Notes under the pieces: generated by a model
The model's database searches: none
What the model was told of the DNA's origin: nothing
The model's input: the letters and a program-made list of their open reading frames with translations, nothing else
Program-made: the position numbers and the translations under genes
Part shown: piece after piece, positions 24,080 through 32,924 of the stretch
How positions within the stretch are numbered: position 1 is the stretch's first letter
Layout of the letters: the number at the start of each line of letters is the position of its first letter
DNA from: Ruegeria sp. EL01
Lineage (GTDB): Bacteria; Pseudomonadota; Alphaproteobacteria; Rhodobacterales; Rhodobacteraceae
Length of the DNA stretch: 64,000 nt
Assembly (NCBI RefSeq): GCF_900313035.1
Contig: NZ_OMPS01000001.1
Span: forward strand, 186,001 to 250,000
Reading direction: 5' to 3'

Positions 24080-25408
24080 TCAGCCTTCGTCGAGGCCTTT
24101 CTGCCAACGTGCTGCCAGCTGTTCCATGGCCTCGGCTGGCGACTTCTGTTTTGCCCAGACATTCTCCAGCGTCGACGCCAGGAAGTTTCCGCCCGAATAG
24201 ATCGTGAACTCGGGACCTGCCACGACCGGGATTTCGGGGATTGTGGCAATCTTCATTCCATCGACAAACGCGCCGCGAATGTCCCAAGGATGCCCGGTTG
24301 TCTTGTAGTCCGGCCGATCCAGTATCGAACGTCTCGGCGCGGCACCGCGTCCAACAGTCGTCCAGAGGAAACTGTTATCCGACAACCACTTCACCGCCTC
24401 CATGGTCGCAGCATACCGTTCTTCGTCCTGCTGCTTATAGAACTCCAAACCACCCATCTCGAAATAGGTTCTTTGGGTCCCGCCGATATTGGGCATTTCA
24501 TAGGTGCGGAAGTTTACACCCTGTTTGACATACCCGTTCAGCGTCCACGGGCCGGTCCAGAAGATTGAACCATTCCCGGTTCCGAACGCCTTGTAGCGGT
24601 CGGTGACATCGCGAGTAGAAACGCGATATTCATCGAACAGTGCCAGAACCCACTCCATCGCGGCGATACCGGCCTCGGGGTTCACGGCGGCAGTTTTCAG
24701 GTCGTCGCTTGCCCGTTGGAAGCCCATCTGCTCGGCAACGATACCCCAGGTGACCGTCGGCTGAACGCCGGAACCAGTCATCAGAATGCCCGAACGGGAA
24801 ACGTTGTCGCCGTCGAACTTGGTCATTGCCTGACCCCATTTGACCAACTCTTCCCCTGTGGTTGGGAAGGCATCCGGGTCCAAACCGGCTTCAAGAACGT
24901 GGTCGACATTTACCTCAGGCTGCAAGCTCATGAGGTCCATCGGAACCATGTACATCTCGTCGCCGTATTTCGGGTACCTGGCTGCCTTTACTGAAGAGTC
25001 GGTAAAGTCGGCCAGATCCAGCCCACTATCCCGGATCAGGGCATCCAACGGCACGGTTACACCGTCCCGCGCCAGCTGGGCCCCTTTACCAGCGGTGCCC
25101 CAACCAAAGTCCGGGGCTTGGCCCGTCGCCGTGGCGGTTAGAACCTTGGTCGTGTACTGCTCCTCAGGGACCAGTTCCATTTTGATCTGAATGCCTTGGC
25201 CTTCGTGGGCCTGATTGAATGAATCAATCATTTGGGCCCAGACTTCGCCATCAGATGCCGCGAGCCAGCTCCAGTGAACAAGCTCGATCGGTTTGTTGAA
25301 TGCAAAAGCTTTGGAAGCGATGAGCGGTGTCGCAAGCGCAGCTCCGGACGCTGCCGTCGCAGTCTTCAAAAAGGTCCTACGGTCAACCCGCGACTTCGTG
25401 CGTGACAT
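24080..25408 (-). CDS. ABC transporter sugar-binding protein, Tat-exported
   Basis: 442 aa from ATG 25408 (strong GGAGGAG upstream). The N-terminus has a twin-arginine signal (RTKSRVDRRTFLKTATAASG), so it is exported folded. The mature protein is a type-1 extracellular solute-binding protein: IELVHWSWLAASDGEVWAQM, TATATGQAPDFGWG, WTGPWTLNGYV. It delivers the substrate to the permease pair encoded next. The ligand cannot be read from sequence; the enzymes around suggest a sugar, sugar acid or short oligosaccharide. First gene of the reverse operon, divergent from the AraC-type regulator. Confidence 0.92.
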   Translation of the reverse strand: MSRTKSRVDRRTFLKTATAASGAALATPLIASKAFAFNKPIELVHWSWLAASDGEVWAQMIDSFNQAHEGQGIQIKMELVPEEQYTTKVLTATATGQAPDFGWGTAGKGAQLARDGVTVPLDALIRDSGLDLADFTDSSVKAARYPKYGDEMYMVPMDLMSLQPEVNVDHVLEAGLDPDAFPTTGEELVKWGQAMTKFDGDNVSRSGILMTGSGVQPTVTWGIVAEQMGFQRASDDLKTAAVNPEAGIAAMEWVLALFDEYRVSTRDVTDRYKAFGTGNGSIFWTGPWTLNGYVKQGVNFRTYEMPNIGGTQRTYFEMGGLEFYKQQDEERYAATMEAVKWLSDNSFLWTTVGRGAAPRRSILDRPDYKTTGHPWDIRGAFVDGMKIATIPEIPVVAGPEFTIYSGGNFLASTLENVWAKQKSPAEAMEQLAARWQKGLDEG

Positions 25409-25559
25409 ATATTTCTCCTCCTTGTTGCCTCGAAATCTTGGTTCTCCTGCAAAAGGAGTTATCAACATTTCGCCATTGAATAATGTGGCCGGTCGCGGCA
25501 TCAATCGTTTACTGTGTGCGGCGATGGATTGATAATTTCCGACAAAAGGGTGCGAATCA

Positions 25560-26615
25560 ATGATGAAATTAGGGAATCACAGGTCCTACGGTTATCGCGA
25601 TATAGGTATCTTTCTGGCTCCTCAGTATGCGCTATACGCGCTTATTCCGATTATCGAGTTGCTTCGGGTTGCAAACCAGACTGCGGGAAAACGCCTGTTC
25701 AACTGGACCTTTATTTCCGAAGATGGTGGCCCGGTCGAAGCCGGCGCCGGGATGACTCTGAACTGCAACGCGAGTATTCATTCGGGCTTTGCCTACGACC
25801 TTGTGCTTGTACTGTCAGGAAATGACGCTGTTTCATACCTTTCTGGGAAATTAACCGCTTGGCTACAAGGGCTTAATCGGCACGGAGCGCTGATAGCGGG
25901 CGTAGATACGGGCGCTTTCGCACTTGCGGAAGCAGGGCTTCTGAATGGGAAACGGGCGACATGTCACTGGGAGGCAGAACCAATCTTTCTGGAAAGGTAC
26001 CCGAACATCGATTTCGTTGAACGAAGGTACATTATTGATCCGCCAATAATGACATGTGCAGGTGGAATTGCAGCGCTGGACATGATGCTTGAATATCTTT
26101 CAAGAGAACAGGGACCAATCCTGGCCTCACAGGTTGCAAATGGGTTTGTTTACCCAAGTCCTTTCACCGGAGACGGACCACAGCGCTTGTCGCCTGAAGC
26201 CCATAAGCCCTCGGCCAAAAACGATCAAAAGAATGCGGTGCTAAATACGATTTCGTTGATGGAAGAAAGCATTGAAACTCCGCTTTCAGTACAGGAAATC
26301 GCTGAGAAGGTCGGAATTTCAAGACGAAACCTTGAACGCCAATTCAAACGCGCAACGCGTTCAACAATTGCACAATATTACCTGCGTGTCCGACTGGAAC
26401 GCGCCCGGGAGATCCTGTTTTACAGTGAAATGGCCGTTTCCGAGATTTCAATTATCTGCGGTTTTAGCTCACCTGCCGTTTTTGTCCGGACCTTCAAGTT
26501 GCACTTTGGGACAACGCCAGGTTCGTTCAGATTAAGCCATTCTGCCACAGAGATGGCACGTTTTCGCTCTCATGTGACCTGGACGTTGGCCGACTCAGCC
26601 AACCACAGCGGCTGA
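25560..26615 (+). CDS. GlxA-type AraC family regulator
   Basis: 351 aa. The N-terminal DJ-1/PfpI-like domain carries GVDTGAFALAEAGLLNGKRA and CAGGIAALDMMLEYL, where canonical members have G-x-CTGAF; the Cys is replaced by Asp, so it should be a ligand-binding, non-catalytic domain. The C-terminal AraC domain has two HTHs (LSVQEIAEKVGISRRNLERQ and AVSEISIICGFSSPAVFVRT). It lies between the divergent transporter operon and the catabolic operon and probably activates both. Interval 25409-25559 must hold both promoters. Confidence 0.9.
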   Translation: MMKLGNHRSYGYRDIGIFLAPQYALYALIPIIELLRVANQTAGKRLFNWTFISEDGGPVEAGAGMTLNCNASIHSGFAYDLVLVLSGNDAVSYLSGKLTAWLQGLNRHGALIAGVDTGAFALAEAGLLNGKRATCHWEAEPIFLERYPNIDFVERRYIIDPPIMTCAGGIAALDMMLEYLSREQGPILASQVANGFVYPSPFTGDGPQRLSPEAHKPSAKNDQKNAVLNTISLMEESIETPLSVQEIAEKVGISRRNLERQFKRATRSTIAQYYLRVRLERAREILFYSEMAVSEISIICGFSSPAVFVRTFKLHFGTTPGSFRLSHSATEMARFRSHVTWTLADSANHSG

Positions 26616-26762
26616 TTCGGGGCGAATTGTACGCAAAATGCAAACTGCCTGGCGCTTATTGCAAATCCAACGCCGGCGAGATTTGAATACGATTGGGCAT
26701 CTTTACTCGGGCTGAGCCGCTTTGGCGTCGCCGGAAATTCTAATGTCAAAAGGGAAACAGCC

Positions 26763-27737
26763 GTGTCCAATTTGAATAACTACTCCGAGCTTCGGACAAA
26801 GCTTGAAGGTTGCTATGTTACCATTCCTACACCATTTCACGACAACGCTAATCTTGACATAAATTTCGAGGCACTGCGTGCCTACGTTCGGTTTTTGCTG
26901 GATTCAGGGTTGAACGCGGATTACGCAACATTTCTGGCCGGCGGTGCCGCAGGTGATTTTTCGACAATGACCTTTGACGAGCGTTGCGAGGTCGTCCGAG
27001 TTGTTGTGGACGAAGCAGGCGGGAAAGTCCCGATTGCAATGGGCGCGCAGACCGCCAGCACTCTGGAGCTGGTTCGGTTGGCCAAAGCGGCTCAAGACAT
27101 CGGCGTTGATTTCATCCAGGTATCCTGCCCCTTTTACTTTTCCCACACCGAAGCCGATTTCGAAGAATATGTGCGGGCTGCGGCCGAGGCCGCACCGAAT
27201 GTAGGCATTATCCTATATAACACCTTCTGGACCAGTCAGAGCCTGAGTTTTGGCATGATCGAACGGTTGTCGGATCTGCAGAATATCGTGGGGTTGAAAT
27301 GGGCCGCGCCGCGCACAGACGCGATGGAGTTCGAAGACGTGTGTTCGACATTCTCTGACCGTTTCACGATCATCGACAACAACCTGTTCTTCGGCATGAG
27401 CGCGACACCAGCACTGGGTGCGAAAGCCTTCGAGGTACATCACTGCAACTTCTGGCCAGAATGGGGCATCAAACTGATAGATGAAGCCCGCGCCGGAAAT
27501 TACGCGGAAATCACCAGAATGCTCGTTGAAGAAGGCAAGCCTTTCTACAAACTATGGATGGAAATCGAAAACAACTTTACCAGCGGCGACGGATACCTGG
27601 ACAAACTTTGTATGGAGCTTGTCGGACTACCTTCGAGCCGTTGTCGCCCGCCGACCCGCGATGTCCGGGATGACTATCGTGCTGCAACCAGAAAAATGAT
27701 GGATGAGATCGGCGTACCGCGCCTATCCGCCAGTTGA
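26763..27737 (+). CDS. DapA/NAL-family lyase or dehydratase
   Basis: 324 aa TIM barrel. Schiff-base Lys in NIVGLKWAAP and Tyr in GIILYNTFW identify the DHDPS/N-acetylneuraminate lyase family. The usual GTTGE motif is altered (FLAGGAAGDF), so it is unlikely to be a dihydrodipicolinate synthase. In the company of an enolase-superfamily dehydratase and a 2-oxoglutarate-semialdehyde-type dehydrogenase, the role would be a 2-keto-3-deoxy-sugar acid dehydratase or aldolase. The start is GTG 26763 with AAAGGGAAA before it. First gene of the catabolic operon. Confidence 0.87.
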   Translation: MSNLNNYSELRTKLEGCYVTIPTPFHDNANLDINFEALRAYVRFLLDSGLNADYATFLAGGAAGDFSTMTFDERCEVVRVVVDEAGGKVPIAMGAQTASTLELVRLAKAAQDIGVDFIQVSCPFYFSHTEADFEEYVRAAAEAAPNVGIILYNTFWTSQSLSFGMIERLSDLQNIVGLKWAAPRTDAMEFEDVCSTFSDRFTIIDNNLFFGMSATPALGAKAFEVHHCNFWPEWGIKLIDEARAGNYAEITRMLVEEGKPFYKLWMEIENNFTSGDGYLDKLCMELVGLPSSRCRPPTRDVRDDYRAATRKMMDEIGVPRLSAS

Positions 27738-27780
27738 CCCCCTCGCCACTAACCAGCCCCCTTCGCGTTAGGAGAAAGCC

Positions 27781-29277
27781 ATGAGCCTAACCCTCGAGCA
27801 AACCACCACTATTGCCGACAACCTGAACTATGCGACACAGGCGTTTATCGATGGAAGCCTGTGTGATGCTGCCGACCAGACAAAATTCATAACGATGAAC
27901 CCGGCCACGGGTGCGCCGTTGTGTGAGGTGGCCCATTGCAAGGGCGCGGATGTGGACGCAGCGGTCAAAGCCGCCCGGCGCAGTTTTGACGATGGCGGAT
28001 GGTCGCGTCGCGCCCCGGAAGAACGCAAGGAGGTGCTGCTTAAACTGGCATCCCTTGTGCGCGAGAACGCGCATGAACTGGCAGTTCTGGAAAGCCTGGA
28101 CAGCGGCAAAACCATCACCGATTGCCTGCATGAAATCGGTAACGAGGTCGCCGATTTCTTTCAGTGGTACGGAGAGTTGGTCGACAAGACCTTTGGCAAA
28201 GTCGTGCCAACCGGTGAGGATGCGCTGGGGCTGGTGGTGCGGGAACCGGCGGGTGTCGTGGGGCTGGTGCTGCCCTGGAACTTCCCTTTGCTAATGGCGG
28301 CCTGGAAACTGGCGCCTGCACTTGCGGCGGGATGTTCCTGTATCGTCAAGCCCGCCGAGCAGACGCCGCTAACCGCGATACGTCTAGCGGAACTGGCACA
28401 ACAGGCCGGGGTTCCCGACGGGGTTCTGAATGTCCTGCCCGGGCTGGGTGAAACAACAGGGCAGGCAATCGGTCGCCATCCTGACATCGATATTGTTTCG
28501 TTCACCGGGTCGACCGAGGTTGGCGGTTACTTCCTGCGCTATGCCGGTGAAAGCAATCTTAAAGGCGTTGGTCTGGAAATGGGTGGCAAGAGCCCGTTCA
28601 TCGTTCTCGATGATGCCGCGTTGGATGACGATTTGATCGAGCATGCCGCGACTTCGGCGTTTTGGAACGGCGGTCAGAATTGTTCGGCCAACATGCGCCA
28701 GCTTGTGGATCAGAAAATCGCGGATGAGTTTGTCCACAAAGTGACTGAACGAGCCAATGCATACACCGTTGGCAATCCGTTGGATCCCGCAACGGATATC
28801 GGTGCGATGGTTACCCAGGAACATATGTCGCGGGTTACGGGTTACATCGATGCTGGTAAGGCAGAAGGTGCCGTGCTCCAAACTGGCGGTCAGAAGGACG
28901 GTGATGGTTATTTCGTGACGCCAACTGTATTCTCTGGGCTTACACCGGACATGACCATTGCGCGCGAAGAAATTTTCGGCCCCGTTCTGGGTGTTTTACC
29001 TGTCAAAAACCTGGATGAGGCGCTGCACGTGGCGTCCGATTCTGAATACGGTTTGCATGCAACCGTTTTTACCAAAGACATCGACAAGGCTCTGAATCTG
29101 GCACACCGATTGCCGGTCGGAACGGTATCGGTAAACGGTTTTTCGGAGGGGGATATCAAAACCCCATTCGGGGGCTTCAAGAAATCGGGGTCCTTGTCCC
29201 GTGACAACGGCACTGAGGCGATGGAACAATATCTTCAGACCAAGACAATCTGGATCAACCGGGGTGCTGCGACTTGA
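27781..29277 (+). CDS. NAD(P)-dependent aldehyde dehydrogenase (PuuC-like)
   Basis: 498 aa. VLPWNFPLLMAAWKLAPALA, FTGSTEVGGYFL, Glu in LEMGGKSPFIV, Cys in NGGQNCSANMR, and NGFSEGDIKTPFGGFKKSG near the C-terminus. The best family resemblance is to PuuC/gamma-glutamyl-aminobutyraldehyde dehydrogenases, but these oxidise many aldehydes. It is the second of three aldehyde dehydrogenases in the locus. GGAGAAAG precedes the ATG. The stop overlaps the next start (TTGA). Confidence 0.9.
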   Translation: MSLTLEQTTTIADNLNYATQAFIDGSLCDAADQTKFITMNPATGAPLCEVAHCKGADVDAAVKAARRSFDDGGWSRRAPEERKEVLLKLASLVRENAHELAVLESLDSGKTITDCLHEIGNEVADFFQWYGELVDKTFGKVVPTGEDALGLVVREPAGVVGLVLPWNFPLLMAAWKLAPALAAGCSCIVKPAEQTPLTAIRLAELAQQAGVPDGVLNVLPGLGETTGQAIGRHPDIDIVSFTGSTEVGGYFLRYAGESNLKGVGLEMGGKSPFIVLDDAALDDDLIEHAATSAFWNGGQNCSANMRQLVDQKIADEFVHKVTERANAYTVGNPLDPATDIGAMVTQEHMSRVTGYIDAGKAEGAVLQTGGQKDGDGYFVTPTVFSGLTPDMTIAREEIFGPVLGVLPVKNLDEALHVASDSEYGLHATVFTKDIDKALNLAHRLPVGTVSVNGFSEGDIKTPFGGFKKSGSLSRDNGTEAMEQYLQTKTIWINRGAAT

Positions 29278-30179
29278 CGTGTATCTCTGTGTGTTTGGAT
29301 CTTTCAAAGGACCAATTGGATCGTTTGCAGGGTGCGGTCGGCAACGCGGTACTTGTCAGCGCCACAGATCTGCATCGGTGTGAGGTCGCCTTTGGAAATC
29401 CGCCAGCCGATGCGGTGGCAGGGGCCAACGCCCTGCGCTGGATACAGTTGGAATCTGTCGGGTACGGAGAATATCTGGATATTGATTGGGCAACGCTTGG
29501 GGAAACAATAACGCTGACAAACCTGGCGGGCTTTTTTGCCGATCCGGTGGCCGAGACAGCTCTGTCGGGCATTCTGGCGCTTTATCGCGGGATTGACGAA
29601 CTTGTTCTGTTACAGGCGCAAACCAAATGGGTCGGAGACCCGGTCAGAACCGGACTCAGAACTCTGCGGGGTGCACATGTCGTATTGATCGGCGGAGGGA
29701 GCATCAACCAGCGACTGACCGAACTGCTTGCACCTTTCGAATGCAAAATATTAGCCGTCAGAAGTTCTACACCGCTGGAAATTCTGGATCAGGCGCTGTC
29801 ATCAGCGGATGTTGTTGTTGCGGCCGTGCCGGACAACCATCAGACGCGCGGGTTGTTCGATCACGATCGCATCGGACGATTGAAGCCGAGCGCCATGTTT
29901 GTAAATTTGGGACGTGGAAGCCTGGTTGACGAGGCCGCGCTGGCCGAAGCGTTGCGACACCGGCGCATTTTCGGTGCAGTGCTGGACGTGACCATAGACG
30001 AACCGCTGTCGGCGGATCATCCGTTCTGGACCACGCCCAACACCCTATTGACCCAACATACTGGTGGCGGAACCACCGATGAGCTGGATCGTAAGATCGA
30101 TCTGTTTCTCGACAATCTCACCCGCTACCGCTCTGGCAAACCACTGTTGAACGTGGTCGACATACAACGAGAAGTCTAA
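29274..30179 (+). CDS. D-2-hydroxyacid dehydrogenase family protein, TTG start
   Basis: 301 aa. NAD-binding domain with VVLIGGGSINQRL (the last Gly of GxGxxG is Asn), AVRSSTPLEILDQALSSADV, FVNLGRGSLVDEAALAEALR (catalytic Arg), and HTGGGT with the catalytic His. It interconverts a 2-hydroxyacid and 2-keto acid. The TTG start overlaps the stop of the preceding aldehyde dehydrogenase by four bases, and its own stop overlaps the next start (TAATG), so it is tightly coupled. The deviant Gly motif may change cofactor preference. Confidence 0.85.
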   Translation: MTCISVCLDLSKDQLDRLQGAVGNAVLVSATDLHRCEVAFGNPPADAVAGANALRWIQLESVGYGEYLDIDWATLGETITLTNLAGFFADPVAETALSGILALYRGIDELVLLQAQTKWVGDPVRTGLRTLRGAHVVLIGGGSINQRLTELLAPFECKILAVRSSTPLEILDQALSSADVVVAAVPDNHQTRGLFDHDRIGRLKPSAMFVNLGRGSLVDEAALAEALRHRRIFGAVLDVTIDEPLSADHPFWTTPNTLLTQHTGGGTTDELDRKIDLFLDNLTRYRSGKPLLNVVDIQREV

Positions 30180-31384
30180 TGTCTAATAAAATTGCGAATG
30201 TCCGCTGCATCCTGCTCAGCTCTCCTTACGCCGACGCGGATGATCCGGAAATCAAGGAATGCTTTCCCAACGGTCCCAAACGTACCATCGGGATGGTAGA
30301 GGTCACACTCGAAGACGGAACAACCGGGATCGGCGAAGGCTATCTGGCCGTGTTCGCCCCGCTTGTGTTCAAATCCATTGTCGAGCTTTGCACCCCGCAA
30401 GTGATTGGAAAAGACGGGTTCGATATTGCCGCACGGGTGCGCGATCTGCGTTCATTGTGCGACTACTGGTCGTTGCAAGGTGCTGCGCGACACGTCATTG
30501 CAGCGTTTGAAATCGCTTTGCAGGACGTCAAGGGCAAGAGCCTTGGAAAACCCGTCTATGACCTGCTTGGCGGTGCCAAATCGGACTCTATTCCCATCTA
30601 TGGCTCTGGCGGGTGCTGCGATGCGAAAGAGCAATTCATTCGCGAACTGGACCTGCTGGATAGCCTTGGCATCAAAACCTATAAGATGCGGGCCATCAAG
30701 ACCGATATCCTGCGCACTGTCTGGGTTTTGGAACAGGCCGGAAAACGCGGCATCCAGGTTGGTGTCGATATGTGTCAGAACCTCGCAGACCCCCCGCAGG
30801 AAGTCGATGAAGTCGTGGCGTATATCGAAGCGGTTCACTCCCGTACCGATCAGAGAATAATCTTCGTCGAAGAGGCGATTGGTCCCGACGCGCCAGAGGG
30901 CTTCAAAGCCTTGAGACAGCGCACCGATGTTCAGGTTTGCGGAGGAGAAATCATCACCACCCCGAAAGAGATGATCGAGCGTATCAACAATGACGTTTAT
31001 GATTTCGTGCAGCCTGATGCGTCGGTAATGGGGGGCATCTCAGCCGTCATGGATGTTTTTGCAGCGGCGAACGTTAAAGGCACCGACGTAGTAGTCCATG
31101 CTTGGGGCGGGGCGGCTGCAATCATGGCGAGTTACCATGCAGCGTTCGCCGCCGACGGCAAGCTGGTAGAATTCCCAATGCTGGATTTCCCGCTGGGCCG
31201 AGAGATGATGGGCGATCAGGGAAAAATTGTTGACGGAAAACTCTTACGCCCGTCTGCACCTGGTTTGGGGTTGGAACTTACGGCAGATATGGAAGCACGA
31301 TATCCGTTCGATGAAACGGCGGTCTATTCCTGTGCGCTGATCGATTTTGGACCCCCACCGGACAGCTATTGGAGCAAAGACTGA
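30179..31384 (+). CDS. Mandelate racemase/muconate lactonizing enzyme family dehydratase
   Basis: 401 aa enolase-superfamily protein. Metal ligands are visible: Asp in QVGVDMCQN, Glu in IFVEEAIGPD, and Glu in VQVCGGEI; a His/Asp dyad (DVVVHAWGGA and FVQPDASVMGG) identifies the mandelate racemase subgroup, which includes sugar-acid dehydratases. Lys in TYKMRAIK fits the opposite base. It would dehydrate an aldonate or aldarate to a 2-keto-3-deoxy acid, feeding the DapA-family enzyme. Exact substrate unknown. Confidence 0.9.
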   Translation: MSNKIANVRCILLSSPYADADDPEIKECFPNGPKRTIGMVEVTLEDGTTGIGEGYLAVFAPLVFKSIVELCTPQVIGKDGFDIAARVRDLRSLCDYWSLQGAARHVIAAFEIALQDVKGKSLGKPVYDLLGGAKSDSIPIYGSGGCCDAKEQFIRELDLLDSLGIKTYKMRAIKTDILRTVWVLEQAGKRGIQVGVDMCQNLADPPQEVDEVVAYIEAVHSRTDQRIIFVEEAIGPDAPEGFKALRQRTDVQVCGGEIITTPKEMIERINNDVYDFVQPDASVMGGISAVMDVFAAANVKGTDVVVHAWGGAAAIMASYHAAFAADGKLVEFPMLDFPLGREMMGDQGKIVDGKLLRPSAPGLGLELTADMEARYPFDETAVYSCALIDFGPPPDSYWSKD

Positions 31385-31419
31385 AATGGCAGCGCAAACC
31401 CATCTGAAATGAGAGCAAA

Positions 31420-32916
31420 ATGGCCCTGAATGGTAAACACTTGATCGCCGGAGAATGGATCGGAGGGTCCGAGACGTTCTGCAACGAGCCCGTTGACGGA
31501 CCCGCAGACAACTTCTTTCGCGGAACTGAAGAACACGTGAACCAGGCGGCGGTAGCTGCCGAAGATGCATTTTGGTCATATGGCTATTCGACTTGCAATG
31601 ACCGAGCGTGCTTTTTACGCACTATCGCTGATGAAATCGAAAGCCGCAGTCAAACCATTATCTCGATGGGTGCCCAGGAAACGGGCCTACCTAAAGCCCG
31701 ACTAACTGGCGAACTTGGGCGAACCACAGGGCAACTGCGGTTATTCGCGAACCACATCCAAAACGGTGTATATCTTGATCGTCGTCACGACGAGGCCCTG
31801 CCTGATCGTACACCACTACCACGCGTCGACCTGAAGATGGTGCAGCGCCCGATTGGCCCTGTGGCGGTCTTTGGTGCATCCAATTTTCCGTTGGCGTTTT
31901 CAACCGCGGGCGGCGATACAGCAGCGGCCCTGGCCGCAGGCTGCCCGGTTGTTGTCAAAGGGCATTCAGCGCATCCCGGCACTGCTGACATTGTCGCACA
32001 GGCGGTTGAAGCCGCGATTACCAAATATTCGATGCATCCCGGCGTTTTCAGCCAGATTCAAGGCGGCAATAGATCGGTCGGATATGCATTGGTCACGCAC
32101 CCAAACATCAAGGCAGTCGGTTTCACAGGTTCCTTGGCCGGAGGGCGTGCCCTGTTCGATCTATGTGCGTCCCGTCCCGAACCAATTCCGTTTTTCGGTG
32201 AATTGGGATCGATAAATCCCGTCTTCATTTTGCCAAACGCCTTGTCGTCTCGTGGCGAAAAAATTGCCCGGGACTGGATAGCCTCACTAACTCTCGGCGC
32301 GGGGCAGTTTTGCACCAACCCCGGCATAGCCATCATTGTTGAAGGCCCGGATGCAGACCGTTTTGCGGCAACTGCAGCTCAAGCGCTGTCGCAAGTTGGT
32401 GAGCAAATCATGCTCAGCGAAGGTATACTGAATGCCTATCGGCGTGGTTGTCAGCGCCTGACGGATATCGCTGGCATTGACGTGTTGCACCAAGGTCCTA
32501 GCGGGCTTTTGTACCAGGCGACATTCGGGGATTGGATGACCCATGAAACGCTTGGTGAAGAAGTTTTTGGCCCCTTTGGCGGGATTGTTACGGTTTCGTC
32601 TGTTGATCAGGCGCTTGATTTCGCCCGCAAATTGGACGGACAACTCACTTGCACCCTTCAATTGGATGAGGACGACCTAGCAGTTGCTGCGAAGTTGCTG
32701 CCGGTACTGGAACGAAAAGCAGGAAGAGTGCTCGCGAATGGCTTTCCGACTGGTGTCGAGGTTTGTGATGCCATGGTACATGGGGGCCCCTATCCAGCAT
32801 CGACAAATTTCGGGGCGACATCTGTCGGCACTCTGGCCATTCGCAGGTTCCTGCGACCTGTTTGCTATCAAGATATACCGGCGCAGTTATTGCCGAATGA
32901 ATTTTCGGCAAATTAG
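31420..32916 (+). CDS. 2-oxoglutarate semialdehyde dehydrogenase-type ALDH
   Basis: 498 aa. FGASNFPLAFSTAGGDTAAA, FTGSLAGGRALFDL, Glu in FFGELGSINPVF and Cys in GAGQFCTNPGI are the pattern of type III alpha-ketoglutaric semialdehyde (2,5-dioxovalerate) dehydrogenases. With a sugar-acid dehydratase and a DapA-family enzyme upstream, the product should be 2-oxoglutarate, feeding the TCA cycle. This is the most informative gene for the pathway. Third ALDH of the locus. Confidence 0.88.
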   Translation: MALNGKHLIAGEWIGGSETFCNEPVDGPADNFFRGTEEHVNQAAVAAEDAFWSYGYSTCNDRACFLRTIADEIESRSQTIISMGAQETGLPKARLTGELGRTTGQLRLFANHIQNGVYLDRRHDEALPDRTPLPRVDLKMVQRPIGPVAVFGASNFPLAFSTAGGDTAAALAAGCPVVVKGHSAHPGTADIVAQAVEAAITKYSMHPGVFSQIQGGNRSVGYALVTHPNIKAVGFTGSLAGGRALFDLCASRPEPIPFFGELGSINPVFILPNALSSRGEKIARDWIASLTLGAGQFCTNPGIAIIVEGPDADRFAATAAQALSQVGEQIMLSEGILNAYRRGCQRLTDIAGIDVLHQGPSGLLYQATFGDWMTHETLGEEVFGPFGGIVTVSSVDQALDFARKLDGQLTCTLQLDEDDLAVAAKLLPVLERKAGRVLANGFPTGVEVCDAMVHGGPYPASTNFGATSVGTLAIRRFLRPVCYQDIPAQLLPNEFSAN

Positions 32917-32924
32917 CATACAAA

